Source: Nitrospirota bacterium
Lineage (GTDB): Bacteria; Nitrospirota; Nitrospiria; Nitrospirales; UBA8639
DNA: 64,000 nt
Direction: 5' to 3'
Assembly (NCBI GenBank): GCA_003695915.1
Contig: RFGF01000115.1
Coordinates: 1-64,000 of the forward strand
Shown here: piece after piece, positions 26,670 to 38,991 of the stretch
Layout: every line of letters begins with the position of its first letter
How positions within the stretch are numbered: position 1 is the first letter of the stretch
Notes under the pieces: model-generated
The model's input: the letters and a program-made list of their open reading frames with translations, nothing else
The model's database searches: none
Told to the model about the DNA's origin: nothing
Program-made: the position numbers and the translations under genes

Positions 26670-28169
26670 TTACAAGAGCCCTCGCTCGGCAAGCTCAATG
26701 CTCTGCATCACGGCTCTCGCTTTGTTGCACGTTTCCTCATATTCTCGCGCAGGATCGGAATCCGCCACAATACCTGCCCCGGCCTGAATATAGGCTTCTG
26801 AGCCTTTGATGCAAACCGTGCGAATGTTGATGCATGTATCCATATTTCCGGAAAAGCTGAAATATCCGACGGCTCCGGCATACGGGCCGCGCCGAGTTGG
26901 TTCGAGTTCTTCGATGATTTGCATGGCCCGCACTTTTGGAGCTCCGGTGACAGTGCCGGCTGGAAAACATGCTTTCATGACATCGAAGATCGTCAGCGTC
27001 GGATCCAATCGTCCCGTGACCTGGGAGACAATATGCATCACGTGCGAATAGCGTTCGATCGTCATGAATGGATGCACGGTCACCGTGCCGGTTTGAGCCA
27101 CCCGCCCGATATCGTTTCGTCCCAAATCCACGAGCATCACATGCTCGGCTCGTTCCTTCGGGTCAGCAAGAAGCTCTTCGGCCAAGGCAAGATCTTCGGA
27201 TTCGGTCTTTCCACGTGGCCTGGTGCCGGCGATGGGCCTGACGATAATGGTTCCTTCTTCACAGCGGACGAGAACCTCTGGCGAGGCTCCTACCAATTCT
27301 GTTCCGGCAATGCGGAGATAGAACATATACGGCGAAGGATTAAGAACCCGCAAGGCTCGATAGATTTCGAATGGATCCACGGCGATCGTGGTCCGCCATC
27401 GTTGCGAGAGCACACTTTGGATGATGTCGCCGGCTTGAATATATTCCTTCGCCCGTAAAACAATTTTCTCAAACGCCGATTGGGTGAGGTTTGACGTAAA
27501 GTGGATAGTGCTTGGGCTTGCCGGGGAGGGCTTTGGTTGTCGAAGAGGACGCCTCAGTTGGGTGATCAGCGCTTCGATGCGGTCCAGAGCCTGAGCATAG
27601 GCTTGTTGTAAATCGGCTTTTCGAGGGGAGGGCACATGCGCATTCGCGACCACTTTTAGCGTATGGGTGACGTTATCGAAAATAACGAGCGTATCCGTAA
27701 GCAAAAAGGCCAACTTTGGAAAAGGGGACGCTTCCTTCGGATACTCGGGAATGGTCTCAAAATGGCGAACGATGTCGTAACCCAGATACCCGACAGCCCC
27801 ACCGGTAAATCGAGGTAATCCAGGTACAGAAACCGGACGATAAGGGGCGAGAAGCGCGCGAAGGTGTTCGAGTGGATTCGCAGCCAAATCCAGATGCGTG
27901 TGTCGCTGGCCTTCTTGAATGACGACGCTTCCATGGTCTTCCCAAATGAGGGTTTGCGCTTGTGTGCCGAGAAAAGAATAGCGGGCCCATGTCTCGCCGC
28001 CTTCGATGCTTTCGAACAAAAATGCAGTCGGTCCTTTGTTGAGTTTGAGAAATGCTGAAACTGGCGTTTCCAGATCGGCGAGGATTTCCCGATAAACAGG
28101 AATGAGGTTTCCGTAGCGTGCCAATCGGCAGAATTCGTTAAAACTCACTGAATATTTAGAGGTTTTCAT
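26670..28169 (-). CDS. trpE: Anthranilate synthase component I
   Basis: Converts chorismate and ammonia to anthranilate and heads the operon. The 499-residue protein carries the N-terminal feedback-site region (around [17 protein letters not shown]), and the chorismate-binding domain with [37 protein letters not shown] and the [15 protein letters not shown] motif. The ATG at 28169 fits relatives; a TTG at 28205 would add 12 residues. Neither has a proper ribosome binding site: the bases just before the ATG read CACCTCC on the coding strand. Confidence 0.96.
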   Translation of the reverse strand: MKTSKYSVSFNEFCRLARYGNLIPVYREILADLETPVSAFLKLNKGPTAFLFESIEGGETWARYSFLGTQAQTLIWEDHGSVVIQEGQRHTHLDLAANPLEHLRALLAPYRPVSVPGLPRFTGGAVGYLGYDIVRHFETIPEYPKEASPFPKLAFLLTDTLVIFDNVTHTLKVVANAHVPSPRKADLQQAYAQALDRIEALITQLRRPLRQPKPSPASPSTIHFTSNLTQSAFEKIVLRAKEYIQAGDIIQSVLSQRWRTTIAVDPFEIYRALRVLNPSPYMFYLRIAGTELVGASPEVLVRCEEGTIIVRPIAGTRPRGKTESEDLALAEELLADPKERAEHVMLVDLGRNDIGRVAQTGTVTVHPFMTIERYSHVMHIVSQVTGRLDPTLTIFDVMKACFPAGTVTGAPKVRAMQIIEELEPTRRGPYAGAVGYFSFSGNMDTCINIRTVCIKGSEAYIQAGAGIVADSDPAREYEETCNKARAVMQSIELAERGLL

Positions 28170-28310
28170 GGAGGTGACGCTAGCACAGGGGCTATTGCGA
28201 GTCAACGAAGTAATGGAGGGTCGGAAAAAGCGAAGTGCCTGCTATTCAGGAAAAACTTAGACTAGCATCGGGCTTTTATTTTAAAGCATTACTTGAAGAA
28301 AACCTGAACG

Positions 28311-28332
28311 ACGCATCAACCTGCGTAGGTTG
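28311..28332 (-). promoter_or_regulatory. Two mutually exclusive hairpins in the trpE leader region
   Basis: In plus-strand terms ACGCA (28311-28315) can pair with TGCGT (28322-28326), or CAACCT (28317-28322) with AGGTTG (28327-28332); the two stems share bases and cannot form together. They lie about 145 bases before the trpE ATG. No Trp-rich leader peptide or T-box was found. The stems are short, so a regulatory role is only a suggestion. Confidence 0.25.
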
Positions 28333-28416
28333 TTCCGTTGATCGAAGCCGTGGAAACACCGCGAGCTGTTACGATATTTCGTTAATAGGGCTTCGCACTC
28401 GATTGTTCACAGAGTG

Positions 28417-29055
28417 TCACGGAGGACTGACACGAAGTTTTTGGCCGACTTTAATAAGATTGCTCGTAAGATTGTTCCAATTCTTTAGGTCCTCGACGGT
28501 AATGCCGTATTGGCGGGCGATGCGATAAAGTGTCTCGCCTTTGGCTACGGTGTGATACGTCGCCTGATTCGCGGCGGTCGTCGTATCAGGTTCCAAGCTT
28601 AGGTCTGCACCGAGGTCTTTAAATTCTTCGTCCGAAAATCCGATGTCCTCTAATCCCAACTCGGATATAGACGGTTCAGCCAAGGTTAAATCTTTTTCTG
28701 ATGGAGATGCCGCAGCTGTGCTGCGTTCGCGCAGTCGGTTGAGTTCTTCTTCCGTGCGAGCCAATTGTTCGCGAAGTGCTTCCAACTCGGTTGCGAGATC
28801 TCGATTGCGAGCTTCCAATTCCGCGGCTTTGCGTTGAACCTCTTGATATTTGGCATTCAACTCGCCGGTGCGCTTTTCTTCTTGAGCCAACAATCGTTGA
28901 AAATTGAGCGCTCTGGCTTTCTCGGCTTCGTATTTTTCAGTGCTGACACAACCGAGGAAGAATCCGCTGAGCAACAGAACGATTCCTAGCGTCAATAGGG
29001 CGTTCGAGGAAACAGCCCCGAGCGACGTTCCCTTGCCATCCATGGTGTGCTTCAT
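28417..29055 (-). CDS. LysM-domain lipoprotein with central coiled coil
   Basis: A 212-residue envelope protein. A signal peptide ends in a lipobox-like LSGFFLGC (cysteine near residue 37), followed by a long Glu/Leu/Ala coiled coil (about 45-120), an acidic linker and a C-terminal LysM domain ([19 protein letters not shown]) that binds peptidoglycan. The ATG at 29055 has GGAGGGAAGG upstream. The middle coiled coil may make it oligomeric. Transcribed toward trpE with a promoter of its own at 29170-29198. Confidence 0.85.
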   Translation of the reverse strand: MKHTMDGKGTSLGAVSSNALLTLGIVLLLSGFFLGCVSTEKYEAEKARALNFQRLLAQEEKRTGELNAKYQEVQRKAAELEARNRDLATELEALREQLARTEEELNRLRERSTAAASPSEKDLTLAEPSISELGLEDIGFSDEEFKDLGADLSLEPDTTTAANQATYHTVAKGETLYRIARQYGITVEDLKNWNNLTSNLIKVGQKLRVSPP

Positions 29056-29169
29056 GCTCGCCTTCCCTCCTTCGTGGTACATGATCTTGGTCTGATGTCT
29101 TTTGATGAGCGGTCGCCACTCTCCCTTTATTCGTGTAAGGGAAAATGGCTAGGTTAATCGTGCAGACAC

Positions 29170-29198
29170 AGAATAGTGGCGTCACTGCCTAAAGTCAA
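29170..29198 (-). promoter_or_regulatory. Sigma-70-type promoter for the LysM lipoprotein gene
   Basis: On the minus strand TTGACT (29198-29193) is followed by exactly 17 bases and TATTCT (29175-29170). Matches are five and four of six. The predicted start at about 29163 gives a leader of roughly 110 bases before the ATG at 29055. The trp operon might be reached by read-through. Confidence 0.5.
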
Positions 29199-29326
29199 AT
29201 GATCGGGGAGGGTCTTGCCAATCTTTGGCAGCTGTCGTTTGATTCGTTTTTCAAGCCTATGCTAGGTTTGTTGCGGGCGTCATCGCCCTGCTTATGGCTT
29301 CCTGATCAGCATTCCTGATTGTCTTC

Positions 29327-30274
29327 ATGGCATCTATGAATCCGATCAATCGAACCATTGTCGTGGATAACGTTCCTCTTCGATTGGCCCAGCCTGTGCC
29401 GAGCGATCAAGTGTGGATTGGGGATCGGGAACTGCTCAATCAATTGCTGGCCTGCTGGCTAGTCATCGATCCTCGAGATCTGCCCCTCACCCCTCGGATT
29501 GTCGGGGAGCCTGGCGTGGGAAAAACGACGCTGGCGATGGCCGCGGCGAAAGAGCGCAAGCAAGAATTATTTATTCTTCAATGTACAGCCGATATGCGAC
29601 CCGAGGACCTTTTGATTACCCCTGTGTTAGGAGAGTCCGGTTCTATTGTGTACCAAGCCTCCGCGTTGGTCACGGCAATGCTCACCGGCGGCATTTGCCT
29701 TCTCGATGAAGGCAACCGCATGAACGAGAAAAGCTGGGCATCGCTGGCTTCGCTTTTGGATCACCGGCGTCGCGTGGAGTCGATCGTCGCGGGCATTCAG
29801 ATTCAGGCTCACCAGGAATTTCGTTGTTGCGTGACGATGAACGAGGATGCGTCAACCTATGAGGTTCCGGATTATATCCTCTCGCGGCTGCAACCCAGCC
29901 TCAAAGTGGGTTTCCCTGACCGCGAACAAGAACTCGCGATCCTTCGGTATCATATACCCTTTGCCCCAGCAGAGATTCTCGAGATGACCGTCGATTTTCT
30001 TCAGCGGGCGCATCGGTTGGATTTGAATTTTTCTGTGCGAGATGGCATCCATCTCGTGCAGTATGCCTTGAAACGGCTGGCGCAAGATCCGGCGCATCCC
30101 CTCAGTCGGGATGCCGTCTGGCGTGATGCGCTGATCAAAGTGCTCGGGGACGAGGCGATGGATCTCGATCAATTGGCACAGCGGCGAAAACAAACCCTGG
30201 GATCCCAGCCCTTGCCGCGAGGACTAGGCGATTTCTTCTTCGAAGAAGACGATCCCTTGCACCCGGACCGATAG
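29327..30274 (+). CDS. MoxR-type AAA+ ATPase (CbbQ/NorQ-like)
   Basis: A 315-residue AAA+ chaperone-like ATPase. Walker [10 protein letters not shown] is at residues 60-68, Walker [12 protein letters not shown] near 121-131 (Asp127, Glu128), sensor 1 near [10 protein letters not shown], and an arginine-finger region [12 protein letters not shown]. MoxR proteins normally remodel or load cofactors with a VWA-domain or otherwise unusual partner encoded next door. The adjacent gene (60 bases downstream) is the likely partner but has no VWA domain that I can recognise. The target complex is unknown. Confidence 0.88.
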   Translation: MASMNPINRTIVVDNVPLRLAQPVPSDQVWIGDRELLNQLLACWLVIDPRDLPLTPRIVGEPGVGKTTLAMAAAKERKQELFILQCTADMRPEDLLITPVLGESGSIVYQASALVTAMLTGGICLLDEGNRMNEKSWASLASLLDHRRRVESIVAGIQIQAHQEFRCCVTMNEDASTYEVPDYILSRLQPSLKVGFPDREQELAILRYHIPFAPAEILEMTVDFLQRAHRLDLNFSVRDGIHLVQYALKRLAQDPAHPLSRDAVWRDALIKVLGDEAMDLDQLAQRRKQTLGSQPLPRGLGDFFFEEDDPLHPDR

Positions 30275-30334
30275 CGGAGCGCACATCTGCTCCGCACGCG
30301 AGCGCAAGAAGGTGACCAACCCGAGCAGCAGCGT

Positions 30335-32230
30335 ATGAGTCAGTCAGCTTCTTCTGGTTCACGAAACGTGTTCACGCTCTCGCCGCGCATCGAGGTGGTG
30401 CCCATTCTCCATGGGCATGGGGATATGGCTCAGGCCGTGCGAGACCATCTCTTGGAGCGTCGAGCGGAATGTCTGGCTGTTCCGCTTCCTCCGTCGTTCG
30501 AGGATGCTGTGTTACGGGGAGTGGATCGGCTTCCACAGGTGACCGTGGCTGTTGCCGCGGAATCTGACTCGGCCGATGAACAGTTCGTCGTCAATTATGT
30601 GCCGATCGATCCATGTCAACCAGTGATCATGGGTATTCGCTCAGCGCTCAGTGAAGGCATGCAGGTGGCCTGGATCGATCGAGAGGTTCGGCAGTTTGAA
30701 GCATCGCCAACCGTCTGGCCGGATGCCTACGCGCTCAAATCCGTCTCCCTCGGTGCTTACGCCGCCGCACTGCTGCCGTTTTTGCCCAAGCCGGTGCCGG
30801 AAAGTCAGCAGTGGCGTCGGATTGCATGGATGGCCTTTCAGCTGCATGTCTTGGAATTGGAATATGCTTCCATCCTCTGTCTCTGCCCGCTGCAAGATTG
30901 GCCGTGGCTGCGATTGGCCTATCATGAGCGTGCAGCCTACCAAGGACCAGAAGATCCGGTGGAACGGCCTTCGTTGTATCGGGTATCCCCCTCGTCATTG
31001 TATTTTGTGTTAAGCGAATTGCCTTTTGTCACGGAATTATCTGAGCGTTGTCGCCGTGACGCTCGTTCTGATTCACGGATAGCGATCGATGGGATCAAAG
31101 AACTGCTGCTCGAGGCTCGAACACGATGGCAGGCGATGCGTACCGAGAGCGGAGGAGACGATGGACGCTGGCTGACACCGCAATTGCTACAACGCTATCT
31201 ACAGTATGTTCGAAACCTGACGATTGTCGAACGTCGGCTGATGCCTGATTTGTATACCTTAGTATTGGCCGCGAGACAAATGGTGGGGGATGATTTTGCC
31301 ATCACGCTCATCGAGACGGCGAAACAGTATAGATTTCAGGAAGAACACGATGAGACGATAGAGCTACCTGCGGTGTCGGTGGGAATCGGAGAAATGGCCT
31401 TGCCCAATGGCATTGTGGCCAAAGCCATCGATCGGCTCGCGGGACCAACGCGTCACTGGCGATCGTTGTCTCTGCGTCCCGTGCCATCCAAGCCTCGTCA
31501 ACGCACATGGGCGTATCGATGGAATCCGTTTCGACAATGTTCGTGGCCGCCGGAAGATGTCCGCGTGGAGACGTTTACCGCACATGTGCGAGACCATGCC
31601 CGACGGTTGCTTGGCGGCGATCTCCCCCGCATCGAAAAATTTACGACATCGTTACGCGATGGTATCGATTGTCGGGAAACGCTTCGTCATCGGATGATCT
31701 CGATGGAACACACACCGACCATCTACGTCCGAGAGATGCCGCCTGCATGCGGCACGGTCGATGTAGTCGTCTTTCTTTTTGATGTGCCGGCTGATCCCGC
31801 TAAGTATTCATGGCATGCCACGTGGTACGCCGAACATGATCAGGAATCGACCCTGTGCTTTTTTGCGACACCGTTTTTGGACAACATGGTCGGACCCGGC
31901 ATTGGTCAGTCCTCTTACGGCGGAGCCATGTTTGTCTTTCCTCCCAGGGTGTTCCCAGATATTTGGGAAGATCCGCAATTTGACTGGACGCAGACTTTGG
32001 AAGAACGCTTGATTGCCGCGGCCTGCGCATATGCGCAGGAGCGGCATATTGTATTGGTCACTCCTACTCGCCCTCGAGGCGCATGGCGACGCATCGCGCG
32101 TCGCTATGGGCGAGCGTTGATTCCTATTTCTCTCGGCTATTTTTCTCGCCACACGATAGACCGACTGCGACGATTTCATGTGTTGAACGGGCACGAGATT
32201 CGAAGCTATGCCGCGCAATTTATTCGTTAA
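30335..32230 (+). CDS. Large protein of unknown function paired with MoxR ATPase
   Basis: A 631-residue soluble protein with no signal peptide or membrane segment. The first 140 residues (VVPILHGHGDMAQAVRDHLL ... FVVNYVPIDP ... GMQVAWIDREV) recall the start of DUF5682 proteins, which have a TraB/ChaN-like beginning and usually stand beside MoxR and VWA genes; this resemblance is weak and by eye. A later stretch (TVDVVVFLFDVPADPAKYSWHATWYAEHD) and the C-terminal 70 residues rich in Arg are well formed but unassigned. It probably acts with the ATPase upstream. Confidence 0.6.
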   Translation: MSQSASSGSRNVFTLSPRIEVVPILHGHGDMAQAVRDHLLERRAECLAVPLPPSFEDAVLRGVDRLPQVTVAVAAESDSADEQFVVNYVPIDPCQPVIMGIRSALSEGMQVAWIDREVRQFEASPTVWPDAYALKSVSLGAYAAALLPFLPKPVPESQQWRRIAWMAFQLHVLELEYASILCLCPLQDWPWLRLAYHERAAYQGPEDPVERPSLYRVSPSSLYFVLSELPFVTELSERCRRDARSDSRIAIDGIKELLLEARTRWQAMRTESGGDDGRWLTPQLLQRYLQYVRNLTIVERRLMPDLYTLVLAARQMVGDDFAITLIETAKQYRFQEEHDETIELPAVSVGIGEMALPNGIVAKAIDRLAGPTRHWRSLSLRPVPSKPRQRTWAYRWNPFRQCSWPPEDVRVETFTAHVRDHARRLLGGDLPRIEKFTTSLRDGIDCRETLRHRMISMEHTPTIYVREMPPACGTVDVVVFLFDVPADPAKYSWHATWYAEHDQESTLCFFATPFLDNMVGPGIGQSSYGGAMFVFPPRVFPDIWEDPQFDWTQTLEERLIAAACAYAQERHIVLVTPTRPRGAWRRIARRYGRALIPISLGYFSRHTIDRLRRFHVLNGHEIRSYAAQFIR

Positions 32231-32253
32231 GGCTCGGGCCGTGCCGATCGTGA

Positions 32254-34311
<2,058 letters not shown>

Positions 34312-34353
34312 TCCATCATGCTCGCGTTCCAAGGAAGGCGTAAGCAGCGGTGA

Positions 34354-34785
34354 ATGGCTCCTTCTCCGGAGCCGTGGACATGGAAATCACGAGTGGACAG
34401 AGTGGAGTTGGGATATATCCTCCTTGTCGGAACAGGTGGGTTTTTGGGTTCCGTGGCCCGATTTCTCGTCTCCGGATTGGTCCATCGGCTGTTTCCCTTT
34501 ACCACGTTTCCCTATGGAACGCTCGTCGTCAATCTCCTCGGGTGTTTGCTCATCGGGTTTTTAGGCGGTCTCTTAGAAATACGTCAGGTCCTCGATCCCT
34601 CCCAACGGGCTTTCGTGTTGATCGGCGTCTTGGGCGGCTTTACCACATTTTCCACTTTTGCGTATGAAACGCTGGGATTGCTGCATGCAGCGGAATTTGG
34701 CCGATCGCTGTTCAATATCGGAGCCCATATCGTACTAGGACTCGGAGCTGCATGGTTGGGCTACTTCTGGGCTCAGTACGTGTGA
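34354..34785 (+). CDS. crcB: Fluoride channel CrcB/Fluc
   Basis: Small dual-topology fluoride exporter. The 143-residue protein has four hydrophobic segments and family motifs GTGGFLGSVARF, YGTLVVNLLGCLLIGFL and GVLGGFTTFSTFAYET. Relatives usually begin at about VELGYILLVG (GTG at 34402), so the first 16 residues may not be translated. No fluoride riboswitch is recognisable in the short gap upstream. It is followed eight bases later by a DUF190 gene, a common pairing. Confidence 0.93.
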   Translation: MAPSPEPWTWKSRVDRVELGYILLVGTGGFLGSVARFLVSGLVHRLFPFTTFPYGTLVVNLLGCLLIGFLGGLLEIRQVLDPSQRAFVLIGVLGGFTTFSTFAYETLGLLHAAEFGRSLFNIGAHIVLGLGAAWLGYFWAQYV

Positions 34786-34792
34786 GGGCGCG

Positions 34793-35152
34793 ATGATTTT
34801 GCCCAAGCAGGGACATTTGCTGCGCATTTTTATCGGGGAGAGCGATCGGCATGATGGCATGCCGCTGTATGAATGGATTATTGAAGAGGCACGTCGCTTC
34901 GGACTGGCTGGAGCGACCGTGTTGAGAGGGCTCCAAGGGTTCGGAGCCCATAGTCGCGTCCATACTGCTCGTGTGCTTCGTTTGTCGACCGATTTGCCCA
35001 TTGTCGTGGAGCTCGTCGATACCCAGGAAAAGATCGAAGCGTTTCTGCCCATTGTGGATGCCGTGGTCGAAGAGGGCTTAGCGACGGTGGAAAAGGTAGA
35101 AATCCGATGGTATCGCCACGGATGCTCAAATCAAGCCCGGTCGGAACCATGA
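34793..35152 (+). CDS. DUF190-family protein
   Basis: A 119-residue cytoplasmic protein of the PII-like DUF190 family, recognised by LRIFIGESDRHDGMPLYEWIIEEARRFG in outline, GATVLRGLQGFG and the closing VEKVEIRWY. The fold resembles nitrogen regulatory PII proteins, but the ligand is not known. It is often fused to or encoded beside CrcB, as here, which suggests a role in fluoride response or transport control. Confidence 0.9.
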   Translation: MILPKQGHLLRIFIGESDRHDGMPLYEWIIEEARRFGLAGATVLRGLQGFGAHSRVHTARVLRLSTDLPIVVELVDTQEKIEAFLPIVDAVVEEGLATVEKVEIRWYRHGCSNQARSEP

Positions 35153-35222
35153 CGTGCTGTTCGATGTGTGTGAGACGTGGTTTCCCCAGGAAATGGTCGA
35201 GGACTCATCAGCGCTCGCTCGC

Positions 35223-35242
35223 ACCTCGGTGTGAGTCGAGGT
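35223..35242. terminator. Hairpin between convergent genes
   Basis: ACCTCG (35223-35228) and CGAGGT (35237-35242) form a six-base-pair stem with an eight-base loop, followed on the plus strand by TTTCC. Its place between the convergent DUF190 and CNNM/CorC genes suits a bidirectional terminator, but the U-tract is short. Confidence 0.3.
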
Positions 35243-35268
35243 TTCCAGATAGTTGGGACGAGTTAGCG

Positions 35269-36540
35269 TTAGGATTCGAATCCGACGGCCGACGGTTCGG
35301 TGGGAACTTCGCGGGCAGTGTCTTCTTTGATGATGTGAACGCTCTTAATGGTTTTCTCGTCAGCATCGTGAACGACAAGTCGACAGTTACCGATGACGAC
35401 TTGTTCTCCGACGGCGGGAATGTGTCCAAGATGCTCCAATAACAGTCCACTGATCGTGTTTTGTTCTTCATCGAGCTCCACTTTTAAAAACTCGTTGATT
35501 CGTCTGACCTCGGTTCGCCCATCGACCAGAATTTGATTCTTGCCGGTGCGCTTGATGAGTTCTTCAGAAATATCACCTTCATCGAGGATTTCTCCGACCA
35601 CTTCTTCGAGAAGGTCTTCTGCGGTCACGAGTCCCAAGACACCGCCGAACTCGTTGACGACGATGGCAATATGGCGCTTTTCTCGTTGAAATTGCTTGAG
35701 TAAATCGTCGGCAGGTTTCCCGGCGGGAACGAACAACGGGGGCTTGGCAAGATCTTTGAGCCTGACATCGACATGTCCTTGGGCTAATTCCACGAGAGCA
35801 TGATTTCGATAGAGAATCCCGCAAATATTATCGACATTGCCTTCATAGACGGGAATTCGTGAATATTTAGATTTGAATAATTGTTCACGAGCCTCTCCGA
35901 GCGTCAGAGTGCCGTCCAGCGTGAACATATAAATTCTCGGCGTCATGACGTCTTCAGCCGTGATGTCGTTGAGATGGAACACGTTCTTGATCATCTTCAC
36001 TTCATCGGATTCGAGAACTCCTGCCTTTCCGCCGGCTTCCAACATGATTTTGAGTTCTTCTTCTGTCACAAACGGCACCGTTAATCCTCGTCCCCCGGTC
36101 ATCTTGAGAATCAATGGTTCGAGGAGATAGAGAAACGGTGAGAAAAGCTGCTCGAGCCAATAAATGGGATAGGCCATCAACTGCACGGCGGTCACAGCAT
36201 GTTTGGCGCACAAGGTTTTCGGGATGATTTCACCGAATAACAAGACGAGAAACGTCAACAATCCGGTGGCAACGGCGACGGCTTGAGAGCCGAACAAGTT
36301 GATGGCAATAATCGTCGCCATGGATGCCGCCATGATATTGACCAAGTTGTTTCCAATGAGAATGGTCGACAACAGGCGCTGAGGATTGTGGCGGAGAAAG
36401 TGCGCAAGTTTAGCCGCTCGTCGTCCATCTTGTGCCAAGGCCTGAAGGCGAGTCTCTGGAACCGAGAAAAAGGCGATTTCTGCGCCTGAAAAAAAGGCGG
36501 AAAGCGCGATGCAGAAAATAACCGCGACGATCTCCAACAT
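35269..36540 (-). CDS. CNNM/CorC-family membrane protein with CBS domains
   Basis: A 423-residue HlyC/CorC-family protein. The N-terminal DUF21/CNNM domain has about four membrane segments with [12 protein letters not shown] and [14 protein letters not shown]; two CBS domains follow ([13 protein letters not shown] ... SRIPVYEG), and the C-terminal CorC_HlyC domain reads [21 protein letters not shown]. Relatives move or regulate Mg2+/Co2+ or act in sodium-linked magnesium export. Older annotation as hemolysin is misleading. It has no operon partner; the 1-kb region upstream carries no gene that I can support. Confidence 0.92.
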   Translation of the reverse strand: MLEIVAVIFCIALSAFFSGAEIAFFSVPETRLQALAQDGRRAAKLAHFLRHNPQRLLSTILIGNNLVNIMAASMATIIAINLFGSQAVAVATGLLTFLVLLFGEIIPKTLCAKHAVTAVQLMAYPIYWLEQLFSPFLYLLEPLILKMTGGRGLTVPFVTEEELKIMLEAGGKAGVLESDEVKMIKNVFHLNDITAEDVMTPRIYMFTLDGTLTLGEAREQLFKSKYSRIPVYEGNVDNICGILYRNHALVELAQGHVDVRLKDLAKPPLFVPAGKPADDLLKQFQREKRHIAIVVNEFGGVLGLVTAEDLLEEVVGEILDEGDISEELIKRTGKNQILVDGRTEVRRINEFLKVELDEEQNTISGLLLEHLGHIPAVGEQVVIGNCRLVVHDADEKTIKSVHIIKEDTAREVPTEPSAVGFES

Positions 36541-37602
36541 AAATGGTTACAGTGAAAGAATCGACATGGAAGGCGTGGGGTCATGTAGCGAGCAAGGCAC
36601 CTGCCCGAGTGCAGCGCTTGCCCTCGAATGACAATGGGATAATCGAGGGAGGAAAGTTAGGAAGAAACGAAGCCAGATTTTTAACAACCGTCTTGGGCCG
36701 TCTTCATCCATATGTAAAATTACCATAGCATATTGCCGAATATCCTGGCAATAAAAATCCAAGAGGCAATCGGTCCGGCATCCTACGGTTCTGCATAATT
36801 GCAGCGGGCTCGAGTGTATTCAGATTGTCACGGTTTGGCTACGCTCCATGCCTTTGACTCGGAAGAAAATGTATCTCCTTGAACGCTGTAGCCCAGTGCC
36901 ACTTCAGATGAGACTGCGACGATTCTCCCTGTATGATATCAGCTAGCGAATCGTTTTTGAAATTCCCGAGCCTTATCGAAGATAACAAACGGTCGTTCCG
37001 CTGGGGGCCCAAGGGTTTTTCTTGTAATGTAATGGGGCCGCTCGATGGTCCAGCATGGTGAAGACGGCGCTGGGCTGGATGCGATGATGCCAAGAGCGTT
37101 GGTTGACTGAATAAGATACATCGATCATGAGTCCAGTGTGAGTCCAAAGATGCGAGGGCGCGGTCCCTTGATGCGTACAAAGACCCCACCTTGCGCATCA
37201 AGGTGCTCCATGTGAATGAGACAGTCAAACGCTAGGAATCTCCGAACTGTTAGTAAACTGTTATCAATAGATGCCTATCGGATCGTTTGCCACTGACCGT
37301 TTTGTTTTCGCGCCATCCCAGTTCAGACCAGGAAATCAGGTTTCGCTACGCAACCGGGAGTGAACGATATGCGTTGAGAAGCAAACGGTCATGAGTCGAC
37401 GCCCAGCTTGTCAGAATCACGACCAACCGTCCATGCCGAATTTATCGAACAGAACCGACTTGGCTTTTGCGATGGAACGCCGTGACGATTTCCTCGCAAT
37501 CTGTTCCAATGCGAGCGGAAGCTGTGAACCATGCCCATGAAACTCGGACGGCGAACATTGATTTGGATGGAAGCTGAAAAATACTTTGACAAACCGAAGA
37601 GA
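36541..37602. other. 1062-base region without a supported gene
   Basis: No frame in this stretch shows a good start, codon pattern or known domain. The best minus-strand frame (36839-37228) has no recognisable family. The region contains a pair of competing hairpins at 37167-37205 (see separate entry). It may hold decayed genes or a non-coding RNA, but nothing more can be said from sequence alone. Confidence 0.5.
37167..37205. other. Overlapping alternative hairpins
   Basis: CTTGATGCG (37167-37175) is the exact reverse complement of CGCATCAAG (37194-37202). CACCTTG (37187-37193) is the exact reverse complement of CAAGGTG (37199-37205). The two stems share 37199-37202, so only one can form at a time, the layout of a switching RNA. 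There is no U-tract and no gene directly downstream on either strand. Confidence 0.35.
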
Positions 37603-38835
37603 TCAAAGGCTGGAAAGCGCAGTTTTGGGTTCGAAGCGATAACACTGTCGACTCAACACCGGATAAACGGTAAAGATCGGTGTGCTATGAGGCACGACCG
37701 CTGAATCGACCCCTGGACTTAATTGAAGATGCATATTGACAAAGTTAAAGCTCAATCCTTCTTGCCACGGTTCTGTCAACGATTGCGCATAGGATTCAAC
37801 TTTATCGGAGGCATAGGTTCGAGTCATCAGCCCTGATCCACCCAGCAGTCCGTACTCGTGTAAATCGGGTGCTCCTTGGATTAACAGTGAGATCACCGAG
37901 GCATCGAACCATACCTTGAAGTTACAACTGATTTGGATGAAAGGACCAAGGCTCCCGGTGTGCTCGAGCACGGCCAAGGGATAGGTAAATTCTGGCGGAA
38001 TATGCGAGGAGGTTTCGGTAGACGACACTGGGAATTCCTGGTCCTTCACTCCTGAAACGGAGACAAAAAGCAGATGGGGATCATCTAAAGGGATGTCGAG
38101 TACTTGCCCATCGTGGTAACTGCACAACTTGCCTAATTCGTATCGAAGAGGAAACGAATACCCCATCTTGGTATAAAAGATTCGGATGCCGGCTTCAAGG
38201 GGGTCTTCCGGTGTCCGGCTGATTTTGAGATCAAATGGAAGCATCATGTGGAAGGCATTGGTTCTGGCATTCATAAATGGTGCACAGGCTCCGGGAAATT
38301 CTTTCTGCACAGCAGGATTATCCGGGTCAAATTTTCTAGGCATCCCTCCAAAATGCTGGGCAGTTTTAGATTCTTTCGAAAGTCGGTATTTGTTTTGATA
38401 ATAGGCGGCCGCTCGTCTTTGGGCGACATCCAAAAAATACTCTGGAATATCGGTTTCGACAATGAGCCGTTGGCGTTCGAAGCCGGTTGGCCGACTCGGC
38501 TTCATCGCTTCATTATAGGTAGCGAGGTCCGCTTGGGTTTTTTTGATTTCGTACTCAAGATCTTGCCGAAGCTCGGGTGAGTGGTAGCGGGTGGAAGGGA
38601 GCAATTGAAGAGCCCGTTGCAGCAATTCGAGCTTGAGGGTGTATCGTTTCGGTTCAGCGGCAATGGCCTGCGCCGTTGCCATGATCAGGTTGAATTGCTC
38701 TTCCGGCAACAGACCAAGGGCGGCCAGGTCGTGCTCCTTGATAAATGTCAACGCCAACGGGCCAAAGGCTTCTTCTCGCCTCAGCCCGAGTGTGAGAAGA
38801 TAATGTAAATATGAGCGAGCTTCTTGTTCCGTCAT
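37603..38835 (-). CDS. Protein of unknown function
   Basis: A 410-residue protein that I do not recognise. It has no signal peptide or membrane helix. The N-terminal 110 residues are helical (SYLHYLLTLGLRREEAFGPLAL), and the rest is strand-rich with many aromatic residues and motifs such as FHMMLPFDLKISRTPEDP and FIQISCNFKVWFDASVISLL. The ATG at 38835 follows a GAGAGG; a TTG at 38841 is two codons upstream. It is a single-gene unit and is divergent from the coiled-coil gene. The even codon use and length indicate a real gene. Confidence 0.7.
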   Translation of the reverse strand: MTEQEARSYLHYLLTLGLRREEAFGPLALTFIKEHDLAALGLLPEEQFNLIMATAQAIAAEPKRYTLKLELLQRALQLLPSTRYHSPELRQDLEYEIKKTQADLATYNEAMKPSRPTGFERQRLIVETDIPEYFLDVAQRRAAAYYQNKYRLSKESKTAQHFGGMPRKFDPDNPAVQKEFPGACAPFMNARTNAFHMMLPFDLKISRTPEDPLEAGIRIFYTKMGYSFPLRYELGKLCSYHDGQVLDIPLDDPHLLFVSVSGVKDQEFPVSSTETSSHIPPEFTYPLAVLEHTGSLGPFIQISCNFKVWFDASVISLLIQGAPDLHEYGLLGGSGLMTRTYASDKVESYAQSLTEPWQEGLSFNFVNMHLQLSPGVDSAVVPHSTPIFTVYPVLSRQCYRFEPKTALSSL

Positions 38836-38991
38836 GTCCAATGCCTCTCTCCGACCATTCTAGGGAAACCGAAGTGGAGGGGCAAGGGTGACCGTCGAGC
38901 AAACCACGTACGAGGGACAGCAACCGGCTATCTGAGCTATCCATTATGAGGATATGTGGGCATAGACGGATTCCTATGGTAGGATAAGCAT

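Noticed and set aside
28206-28416. Trp leader peptide or T-box
   Set aside because: No frame with tandem Trp codons and no AGGGTGG/TGGN specifier-like elements were found.
34312-34402. Fluoride (crcB) riboswitch
   Set aside because: GGTGAATGGCTCC followed by a GGCTCC/GGAGCC hairpin looks partly similar, but the required upstream GNGATGG...TTCNCC pseudoknot part is missing and the gap is only about 40-90 bases.
36839-37228. 129-residue minus-strand frame in the 1-kb gap
   Set aside because: No family, no ribosome binding site, and composition unlike neighbouring genes.
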